Of a DNA stretch of 5,913 nucleotides, positions 1 through 5,102 are shown piece after piece. The stretch is from NCBI GenBank assembly GCA_945863085.1, contig CAMBCD010000185.1:1-5913 (forward strand). The letters are read 5' to 3'. The notes under the pieces are model-generated. The model was not told the DNA's origin. It saw only the letters and a list, made by a program, of their open reading frames with translations, and made no database searches. The first letter of the stretch is position 1. Each line of letters opens with the position of its first letter. The translations under genes and the position numbers were made by a program. This DNA comes from Bordetella parapertussis (GTDB lineage Bacteria; Pseudomonadota; Gammaproteobacteria; Burkholderiales; SG8-41).

Positions 1-40
1 TGAGAATCGAAATTACGAGAATGCGATCTCTTTAGCCGGA

Positions 41-69
41 TTTATTGCGCGCCCGCAAGCTGAACTCAA
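41..69 (-). promoter_or_regulatory. Candidate promoter pointing out of the left edge
   Basis: The 131 bp after ptsI contain no gene that can be supported. On the minus strand they hold TTGAGT (69-64) and AATAAA (46-41) with an ideal 17-bp spacer, four of six matches each to sigma-70 boxes. This could start transcription of a minus-strand gene beginning left of the window. A short plus-strand hairpin (GAGA-ATGCGA-TCTC, followed by three Ts) nearby is too weak to call a terminator. Confidence 0.25.
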
Positions 70-131
70 ATCGGCGCGAAAACTGTGAACCTACGTTACC
101 TGTGGCCCGCTGCCTTGTCAAATGGCCGGGG

Positions 132-1859
132 TCAGGCGTTGAGTTTGTCGAGCATTCCGCGCAGTTTCGCCGAATCCGTCGCGCGCAGCATTTTTTTCGT
201 AATTGGATGGGTATCCGCCAGCGTGGTTTTGAGCACCCGCTGCTTGATGTCCGGCAGATGCGCCGAATGCATCGAAAACTGGCGCAGCCCCAAACCCAGC
301 AGCAATCGCGTCAGCGCCACGTCGCCGGCCATCTCGCCGCAGACCGAAACCGGAATCCGTGCCTTGTCGGCGGTTGTAAAAATATGCGACAGCAACATCA
401 GCACCGCCGGGTGCAGCGGATCGTAGCGATGGGCCACGGTGTCATCCGTGCGGTCGATGGCCAGCACGTACTGAATCAGGTCATTGGTGCCAACCGACAG
501 GAAATCCAGGCGTTTGGTCAACAGCCCCAGAGCCAGTGCCGCCGCGGGAATTTCCACCATGCCGCCGACGGGAATGTTGCGATCATAGGCGATGCCTTCC
601 GCGTCAAGACTCAGTTTGGCCTGTTCCAGCAACTGCAACGCCTGGTCGACCTCGGATGCATTCATCAGCATCGGGATCAGGATTTTCATTTTGCCGTAGT
701 TGGATGCCCGCAGCATCGCGCGCAGCTGGGTGACAAAACGTTTGGGTTCGGTCAGGCACAGGCGGATCGCGCGCAACCCGAGGGCAGGGTTGGGCGCGAG
801 GCGCGCGGTATCGTCGATCTGCTTGTCGGCGCCGAGATCGTAGGTGCGGATGGTCACCGGCTTGCCGCCCATTCCCTCCATCACCCTGCGGTACGCCTCG
901 AACTGCTCATCTTCGCCCGGCAGGTCGGGGCGGTTGAGGAACAGGAATTCGGTGCGGAACAGGCCGATGCCGGTGGCACCGCTTTCCACCGCCAGCGCAA
1001 CATCGCCCGGCAGTTCGATATTGGCGTGCAGTTCAATGTCCGCGCCATCGAGTGTGCGCGCCGGAGTGTCGCGCAGGCGTTTGAGTTTCTGCCGTTCCAG
1101 GCTGAATTCACGCTGGCGCAACTGGTATTCGGCGAGCACCCGCGGATCGGGGTCAACGATGATCACGCCCTGCGTGCCATCGACGATGATGAGTTCGTTC
1201 TCGCGTACCAGCTGGCGTGCGTGGTGCAAAGCGACGATGCAGGGAATGTTCAGGCTGCGCGCGACGATCGCAGTGTGCGATGTGGCGCCGCCGAGGTCGG
1301 TGACGAAGCTCGCGAACTGGTGCTGCTTGAACAGCACGACATCGGCTGGCGACAGGTCGTGCGCCACCAGCACCAGATCGCGGTCGGAATCGCCTGCCGG
1401 TGGCGGCATATAACCGGGTTGCCCCGACAGAGCCTTCATCACCCGCTGCGCGACCTGGATAACATCGGTGCGGCGTTCGCGCAGGTAACTGTCCTCGATC
1501 GCGTCAAACTGCTGCAGCAGTTCGTCGGTCTGGATTTTCAGTGCCCACTCGGCATTGCAGTGTTCGCTTTCGATGATCGCGCGCGGCACGACCGACAATG
1601 TGGTATCGCCGAGGATCATCAAATGCAGATCGATGAACGCCCCGAATTCCGCCGGCGCACCCGCGGGAACGGAGCCGCGCAGTTCCTCGAGTTCCCGGCG
1701 CACGGTATTGACGGCGCGGTCAAAACGCGCGGTTTCTTCAGCCAGCTGGTCCGCAGGCACGTCGTAATGCGACACCTCGAGCTTGGTGTGGGAGACCAGA
1801 TGTGCATGGCCGATGGCGATGCCGCCTGAAACGCCGATGCCGTGGATGGTGAAACTCAT
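132..1859 (-). CDS. ptsI: PTS enzyme I (phosphoenolpyruvate-protein phosphotransferase)
   Basis: Cytoplasmic enzyme that starts the PTS relay by moving phosphate from PEP to its own histidine and then to HPr. The 575-residue length is normal for the family. The N-terminal part (1-250) begins SFTIHGIGVSGGIAIGHA and holds the HPr-binding helices and the swivelling phosphohistidine domain with GGATSHTAIVARS, giving active His195 (His189 in E. coli). The C-terminal PEP-binding barrel (about 255-545) has GIGLFRTEFLFL (R302), IRTYDLGADK (R338), GGMVEIPAA (E436) and SVGTNDLIQY (D460) for PEP and magnesium binding, and SVCGEMAGD with the catalytic Cys507. All key residues are present. No GAF domain precedes it, so it is a standard EI and not the PtsP (EI-Ntr) form. 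The ATG fits the family start, but the DNA before it (GCACTGCCCCT) lacks a Shine-Dalgarno sequence. The gene ends with TGA, and no clear terminator follows in the window. Confidence 0.98.
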   Translation of the reverse strand: MSFTIHGIGVSGGIAIGHAHLVSHTKLEVSHYDVPADQLAEETARFDRAVNTVRRELEELRGSVPAGAPAEFGAFIDLHLMILGDTTLSVVPRAIIESEHCNAEWALKIQTDELLQQFDAIEDSYLRERRTDVIQVAQRVMKALSGQPGYMPPPAGDSDRDLVLVAHDLSPADVVLFKQHQFASFVTDLGGATSHTAIVARSLNIPCIVALHHARQLVRENELIIVDGTQGVIIVDPDPRVLAEYQLRQREFSLERQKLKRLRDTPARTLDGADIELHANIELPGDVALAVESGATGIGLFRTEFLFLNRPDLPGEDEQFEAYRRVMEGMGGKPVTIRTYDLGADKQIDDTARLAPNPALGLRAIRLCLTEPKRFVTQLRAMLRASNYGKMKILIPMLMNASEVDQALQLLEQAKLSLDAEGIAYDRNIPVGGMVEIPAAALALGLLTKRLDFLSVGTNDLIQYVLAIDRTDDTVAHRYDPLHPAVLMLLSHIFTTADKARIPVSVCGEMAGDVALTRLLLGLGLRQFSMHSAHLPDIKQRVLKTTLADTHPITKKMLRATDSAKLRGMLDKLNA

Positions 1860-1867
1860 AGGGGCAG

Positions 1868-1950
1868 TGCAGAACGCGAAGTGATGAATGCAGAGTTAAA
1901 ACTACCAGCGGGATGCAGTCAACTCCGCATTTTGCATTCCGCACTAAGCA
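1868..1950. repeat. Inverted pair of degenerate 7-bp repeat arrays between ptsH and ptsI
   Basis: The left arm (1868-1895) is four 7-bp units on the plus strand: TGCAGAA, CGCGAAG, TGATGAA and TGCAGAG, followed by TT. The right arm (1923-1950) is four units that read in reverse complement TGCTTAG, TGCGGAA, TGCAAAA and TGCGGAG, also followed by TT in that orientation. The shared unit is about TGCRRAR. The two arms face each other across a 23-nt centre (1898-1920), with 20 of 30 positions able to pair and the innermost 9 bp matching at 8. The array fills nearly the whole 97-bp gap, ending 8 bp before the ptsI ATG and 6 bp after the ptsH stop. In the mRNA it could fold into a long imperfect hairpin. 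Confidence 0.6.
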
Positions 1951-1956
1951 CGGGCC

Positions 1957-2226
1957 TTACTCTCCTTCGCCGAAGCGGTCAGCGATCAAGCTTTGCAGGG
2001 CCTGCATGGCTGCCGCTTCGTCGTCGCCCTCGGTCTCAATGACGATTTTTGAGCCCTTGGCTGCGGCCAGCATCATCACGCCCATGATGCTCTTGGCGTT
2101 GACGCGGCGGCCGTTGCGGCTCAGCCAGATGTCGCTGGCGTAGCCGCCGGCAGTCTGGGTGAGTTTTGCGGAAGCCCGGGCGTGCAACCCGAGCTTGTTG
2201 ATGATCTCAGCTTCCTGTTGCAACAT
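1957..2226 (-). CDS. ptsH: Phosphocarrier protein HPr
   Basis: Small phosphocarrier linking enzyme I to EIIA. The 89-residue protein begins MLQQEAEIINKLGLHARAS, which places the active-site histidine at position 15 and the conserved arginine at 17, exactly as in E. coli HPr. The second conserved block, NAKSIMGVMMLAA (43-55), keeps Ser46, the regulatory site phosphorylated by HPr kinase/phosphorylase in bacteria that have it. The C-terminus is acidic (GEGE). The frame extends five codons further to a TTG at 2241, but the ATG at 2226 gives exact agreement with family numbering and is preferred; neither has a good Shine-Dalgarno sequence. The start lies inside the EIIA gene. A 97-bp gap with a repeat structure separates it from ptsI. 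Confidence 0.97.
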   Translation of the reverse strand: MLQQEAEIINKLGLHARASAKLTQTAGGYASDIWLSRNGRRVNAKSIMGVMMLAAAKGSKIVIETEGDDEAAAMQALQSLIADRFGEGE

Positions 2227-2629
2227 TGTGAAGCGCGACAAAGGTCGGGGGCACCCGCAGCACGCCTTCGCAGCCGCCGCTGATGGCTTTGGTCATCATG
2301 ATGGCCAGCGATTTGTCGCGATAGGTCAGGGCGCGCACCAGCATCGGCAGGTTGACGCCGGCGACACCTTCGACTTTTCCGGGGATCACCAGTTTTGCCG
2401 CGATGTTGGAAGGCGAGCCGCCATACATATCGGTCAGCACCAGCACGCCGTCACCTTCATCGAGTTCCTTGACCATCTTCCGCGCCTGGGGCACCAGCAG
2501 CACCGGGTCATCCTGAGCGGTGACGCCGAGTTGGCGCAACCGTGCCGGCCGTTTGTTGAGCATGTGGCTGGCGCAGTGGATCAGGCTTTCACCCAAAGTG
2601 CCGTGGCTGATAATCAGTATGCCGATCAT
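2207..2629 (-). CDS. PTS EIIA component, mannose (Man) family, stand-alone
   Basis: Cytoplasmic phosphocarrier that accepts phosphate from HPr. The 140-residue protein is a single IIA(Man) domain. It starts IGILIISHGTLGESL, with His9 as the phosphorylation site (His10 in E. coli ManX), and carries LTDMYGGSPSNIA (65-77), whose D67 matches the conserved aspartate near the active histidine. No EIIB domain is fused and no EIIB, EIIC or EIID gene is nearby, so it probably acts as a regulator rather than in sugar uptake. The ATG is the family start and no in-frame extension exists. It lacks a clear Shine-Dalgarno sequence; the bases before it read CCCGGTAAATCA. The 3' end overlaps the start of ptsH by 20 nt, so the two are one transcript and probably coupled. 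E. coli names such as manX apply only by domain similarity. Confidence 0.95.
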   Translation of the reverse strand: MIGILIISHGTLGESLIHCASHMLNKRPARLRQLGVTAQDDPVLLVPQARKMVKELDEGDGVLVLTDMYGGSPSNIAAKLVIPGKVEGVAGVNLPMLVRALTYRDKSLAIMMTKAISGGCEGVLRVPPTFVALHNVATGS

Positions 2630-2638
2630 TGATTTACC

Positions 2639-2703
2639 GGGATGCTGTCACGAAAGCGCCATACTCTACGCGCCCTTTTCTTGCGCTGCAACATGGGATG
2701 CTG
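2639..2703. repeat. Two direct copies of GGGATGCTG in the EIIA leader region
   Basis: GGGATGCTG occurs on the plus strand at 2639-2647 and 2695-2703, 56 bp apart, in the gap between gshB and the EIIA gene. A near copy, GGGATGCAGTC at 1910-1920, lies between ptsH and ptsI and matches the 2639 copy at 10 of 11 positions. As RNA of the PTS transcript the motif reads CAGCAUCCC, and the copy at 2647-2639 ends 9 nt before the EIIA ATG, where a ribosome site would be expected. It could be an operator, an RNA-level site or coincidence. Confidence 0.4.
2663..2691 (-). promoter_or_regulatory. Weaker alternative promoter before the EIIA gene
   Basis: The minus strand has TTGCAG (2691-2686) and TAGAGT (2668-2663) with a 17-bp spacer, three of six and four of six matches to sigma-70 consensus boxes. 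It lies in the 95-bp gap upstream of the EIIA start. It is poorer than the AT-rich candidate about 60 bp upstream and may be chance. Confidence 0.15.
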
Positions 2704-2723
2704 CACAAACGTTACTGTCGGAG

Positions 2724-2751
2724 ATTAAATTAAATTTTCTAATTTATTCAA
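2724..2751 (-). promoter_or_regulatory. Candidate sigma-70 promoter for the EIIA-ptsH-ptsI genes, inside the 3' end of gshB
   Basis: On the minus strand TTGAAT (2751-2746, four of six to TTGACA) and TTTAAT (2729-2724, five of six to TATAAT) are 16 bp apart in a tract that is almost all A and T. The -10 box covers the gshB stop codon. The predicted start near 2717 gives a leader of roughly 88 nt before the EIIA ATG. The match is moderate, but the sharp AT enrichment in a GC-rich surrounding and its place just before a new functional group support it. The PTS genes may also be read through from gshAB, as no terminator is visible after gshB. Confidence 0.42.
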
Positions 2752-3663
2752 TAACATAGCAGAAACATTAAAGCCCGATTGCTGGGTGATTTCCTGAAAA
2801 CAAGTGGGGCTGGTGACATTGACCTCGGTGAGATAGTCGCCGATCACATCAAGGCCGACCAGCAGTAATCCGGCTGCGGTCAGTTGCGGCCCCAGGGTTT
2901 CGGCAATGACGCGATCCCGCGCCGTCAGTTCGCGGGCGACCCCGGTGCCGCCTGCCGCCAGGTTGCCGCGGGTCTCGCCGGCTTTGGGTATGCGGGCGAG
3001 ACAGTAAGGCACCGCTTCGCCGCCGATCACCAGCACGCGCTTGTCGCCGGCGCTGATTTCGGGAATGTAGCGCTGGGCCATGATTGTGCGGCGGCCGTCG
3101 CTGGTCAGCGTCTCGATGATGACGTTGAGGTTGGGATCGTCGCGTCGTACCCGGAACACCGAGGATCCGCCCATGCCGTCCAGCGGCTTGAGAATGATGT
3201 CTGTGTGCTCGCGCAAAAAACCGTGCAGCAGTTCCGTGCGCCGCGTCACCAGCGTTGGCGCAGTGAATTCGGCGAAGCGCGCGATGGCCATTTTTTCGTT
3301 GTAGTCGCGGATGGCCTGCGGGCGGTTGAACACGCGCGCGCCGCGGCGTTCCGCGATTTCCAGCAGGTACGTGCTGTAGACATATTCCATGTCGAAGGGC
3401 GGATCCTTGCGCATCAGCACCGCGTCGAACTGTTCCAGCGGCGTTTCAGTTGGCGGATCCAGCCGGTACCAGCCGGGTGATTCGCCGGTCAGATGCAGGC
3501 GGGCGGCGTTGCCGGTGACACTCTGTTTGTGCCAGGCCAGGTCGTCCTGCTGCAGCGCGTACAGCGCATGGCCCTGCGCCGCGGCCTCGCGCATGATCGC
3601 GTAAGTGCTGTCCTTCTCCAGTTTGAACTCGTCGAGCGGATCGACGATGAAGGCAAGCTTCAT
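2725..3663 (-). CDS. gshB: Glutathione synthetase (GshB)
   Basis: ATP-grasp enzyme that adds glycine to gamma-glutamylcysteine to form glutathione. It has 312 residues, close to the 316 of E. coli GshB. The N-terminal domain starts KLAFIVDPL and carries MRKDPPFDMEYVYSTYLLE (84-102). The central part has NEKMAIARF (122-130). The ATP-grasp region has ILKPLDGMGGSSVFRV (157-172) as the glycine-rich loop, GDKRVLVIGG (206-215), RIPKAGETRGNLAAGG (224-239) and GLDVIGDYLTEVNVTSPT (270-287). D272, E280 and N282 correspond to the magnesium ligands of the family. The ATG shares four bases with the gshA stop (ATGA), so it is translated from the same message without its own visible ribosome site. Its last dozen codons are strikingly AT-rich (ATT, TTA, AAT, GAA, TTA, AAA, AAT, TTG, TTA), unlike the rest of the gene, and overlap a candidate promoter for the next operon. 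Confidence 0.98.
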   Translation of the reverse strand: MKLAFIVDPLDEFKLEKDSTYAIMREAAAQGHALYALQQDDLAWHKQSVTGNAARLHLTGESPGWYRLDPPTETPLEQFDAVLMRKDPPFDMEYVYSTYLLEIAERRGARVFNRPQAIRDYNEKMAIARFAEFTAPTLVTRRTELLHGFLREHTDIILKPLDGMGGSSVFRVRRDDPNLNVIIETLTSDGRRTIMAQRYIPEISAGDKRVLVIGGEAVPYCLARIPKAGETRGNLAAGGTGVARELTARDRVIAETLGPQLTAAGLLLVGLDVIGDYLTEVNVTSPTCFQEITQQSGFNVSAMLLNKLENLI

Positions 3664-4964
3664 GTCGCCGTGCGCAGCAGCACCGGTTCGGCTGCGGGTT
3701 CGGTGCGCTCGATTTCAAGGGAAGCGGCGAGCAGCGCCAGCCGCGCAATGACGCCATAGGAGTAGAAACGGTTGGGCGGGCAGCCCGGGTCGTTCGGATT
3801 CGGCGACGAGCAGGGCTCGGCGAACGCCAGGGGCGCGAAGTGCATGCCCGGTGCATTGAGATTCTGATCCTTGCCGCGTTCGGTGTGCACGCGATAGAAA
3901 CCGCCGACCACGAAATGGTCGATCATGTAGACCACGGGTTCGGCAACGGCGTCACCAACGGTTTCGAAGGAATAGACGCCCTCCTGCACGATGACATCGT
4001 GCACTTCGAGACCTTCCTTGACCACGGCCATCTTGTTGCGTTGCTTGCGGTTGAGCCCCTTGACCTCGGAGGGATCCTTGACCGTCATGATGCCCATGCC
4101 GTAGGTGCCGGCATCGGCCTTGACGATGACGAAGGGATCCTCGGTGATGCCGTATTCCGCATATTTTTTACGGATGTCGCCGAGAATTTCCGAGACATAA
4201 CCTTCCAGGCATTCCTCGCCCACCCGCTCGCGGAAGTTGATCTTGCCGCATTTCTCGAAGTAGGGATTGATCACCCAGGGATCAATGCCGATCAGCGCGG
4301 CGAAATCACGGGTGACATCGTCGTACGCGGCAAAGTGGGTTGATTTGCGGCGGGTTGCCCAGCCCGCATGCACCGGCGGCAGCACGGTCTGTTCGAGATT
4401 CTGCAATATCGCTGGCACGCCGCCGGAGAGATCGTTGTTGAGCAGCACCACGCAGGGATCAAAGTCACCGACCTGCAGGCGGTTGCCCACCCGCCGCAGC
4501 GGTTCCAGCCGCAGTGTTGTGCCGTTGGGCAGTTCAAGGTCAGTGGCGGCGGTGATTTCCGGCAGCCGGCTGCCGACCCGCACTTCGATGCCGGCGTGGC
4601 GCAGTATCGCCGCGAGTTTTTCCACGTTCTGCAGATAAAACTGATTGCGGGTGTGGTTTTCCGGCACCAGCACGATACCGCGGGCGTCCGGACAGGCTTT
4701 TTCAATGGCCGACATCGCGGCCTGCACACACAGGGTGTGGAAATCCGGGTTCAGGTTGTTGAAGCCGCCCGGGAACAGGTTGGTGTCGACGGGGGCCAGC
4801 TTGAATCCGGCGTTGCGCAGGTCCACCGACGCATAGAACGGCGCCGCGTGTTCCTGCCACTGGCTGCGCAGCCAGTGTTCGATATCCGTCGTCGACTTGA
4901 GGATGTGGCTCTCAAGTTCCTGCAGCGGGCCGGTGAGTGCGGTGGTCAGGCGGGGAACGGTCAT
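3660..4964 (-). CDS. gshA: Glutamate-cysteine ligase, ferrooxidans/proteobacterial type (GshA)
   Basis: Joins glutamate and cysteine with ATP to give gamma-glutamylcysteine, the first step of glutathione synthesis, in the cytoplasm. The 434-residue protein resembles the GshA family found in Acidithiobacillus and Betaproteobacteria (TIGR02049/PF08886), which is unrelated in sequence to E. coli GshA. Visible blocks: YASVDLRNAGFKLAPVDTN (44-62) followed by LFPGGFNNLNPDF (63-75), VPENHTRN (100-107), GWATRRKSTHF (201-211), a glycine-rich KADAGTYGMGIM (282-293) likely to bind nucleotide, VIVQEGV (324-330), FYRVHTERGKDQNLN (356-370) and APGMHFAPL (371-379). The frame is open for 37 codons further upstream, but those would run into the intergenic region and read as low-complexity Arg/Ala/Gly. 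The ATG before TVPRL is therefore preferred and gives the usual family length. There is no clear Shine-Dalgarno sequence before it. The stop codon overlaps the gshB start (ATGA), implying translational coupling. Confidence 0.95.
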   Translation of the reverse strand: MTVPRLTTALTGPLQELESHILKSTTDIEHWLRSQWQEHAAPFYASVDLRNAGFKLAPVDTNLFPGGFNNLNPDFHTLCVQAAMSAIEKACPDARGIVLVPENHTRNQFYLQNVEKLAAILRHAGIEVRVGSRLPEITAATDLELPNGTTLRLEPLRRVGNRLQVGDFDPCVVLLNNDLSGGVPAILQNLEQTVLPPVHAGWATRRKSTHFAAYDDVTRDFAALIGIDPWVINPYFEKCGKINFRERVGEECLEGYVSEILGDIRKKYAEYGITEDPFVIVKADAGTYGMGIMTVKDPSEVKGLNRKQRNKMAVVKEGLEVHDVIVQEGVYSFETVGDAVAEPVVYMIDHFVVGGFYRVHTERGKDQNLNAPGMHFAPLAFAEPCSSPNPNDPGCPPNRFYSYGVIARLALLAASLEIERTEPAAEPVLLRTAT

Positions 4965-4973
4965 GGTTCGGGG

Positions 4974-4979
4974 ATTGTA
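4974..4979 (-). promoter_or_regulatory. Candidate -10 element (TACAAT) for gshA
   Basis: The minus strand reads TACAAT, five of six matches to the sigma-70 -10 consensus TATAAT, only 9 nt before the gshA ATG. No recognisable -35 box lies 16-18 bp upstream, where the DNA is very GC-rich, and there is no TGn extension. Since amtB is closed by a terminator, gshA needs its own promoter, and this is the best -10 match in the 82-bp gap between the terminator and the gene. If it is used, the transcript would begin within about 1-4 nt of the start codon, making it almost leaderless. A chance match is quite possible. Confidence 0.28.
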
Positions 4980-5046
4980 GCTGATCCACGTGGCCACCCC
5001 GGCCGCCGTCCCGCGGGCGCCCCGGGCCGGCAAACAGGCCCTGGCC

Positions 5047-5073
5047 AAAAAAAGCGGGCGCCGAAGCGCCCGC
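5047..5073 (-). terminator. Rho-independent terminator after amtB
   Basis: On the minus strand the sequence reads GCGGGCGC-TTCG-GCGCCCGC and is followed directly by seven Ts. This is a perfect 8-bp GC-rich stem with a stable UUCG tetraloop and a U tract. It begins 29 nt after the amtB stop codon and lies 83 nt before the gshA start. It should end amtB transcription and separate it from the glutathione genes. The opposite strand has no T tract after the stem, so it works in one direction only. Confidence 0.93.
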
Positions 5074-5102
5074 AAACTCAGGGAGATTATCCTGATGAGG
5101 AA

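Noticed and set aside
20..36. Short hairpin GAGA-ATGCGA-TCTC with Ts as a terminator near the left edge
   Set aside because: The stem is only 4 bp with three Ts, and it is on the plus strand, where no gene ends.
45..1829. A 594-codon open frame on the plus strand running opposite ptsI
   Set aside because: It is nearly all antisense to a complete enzyme I gene with every catalytic residue. Its translation is rich in Gln, His and Arg with no recognisable domain, as expected from the complement of GC-biased codons.
1738..1944. Small minus-strand frame across the ptsH-ptsI gap into ptsI
   Set aside because: It overlaps the ptsI 5' end in another frame and is otherwise made of the repeat array. 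No start signal or domain supports it.
1868..1950. CRISPR array or intrinsic terminator in the ptsH-ptsI gap
   Set aside because: Units are 7 bp, degenerate and without spacers, so it is not CRISPR. The hairpin has no T tract and the pairing is imperfect, so it is not a standard terminator.
3840..4343. 167-codon plus-strand frame opposite gshA
   Set aside because: The Asp/His/Gly/Ile-rich composition is typical of the antisense of a real gene, and gshA on the other strand is full length and well conserved.
5002..5046. GC-rich pairing (GGGCC/GGCCC) just after the amtB terminator as a second terminator or operator
   Set aside because: The stem is 5 bp in very GC-rich DNA, with no T tract and no recognisable operator symmetry.
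4965..5075. N-terminal extension of GshA by 37 residues
   Set aside because: It would begin within the terminator region (5075), is Arg/Ala/Gly-rich, and lies outside the family's usual length. The ATG at 4964 fits the family better.
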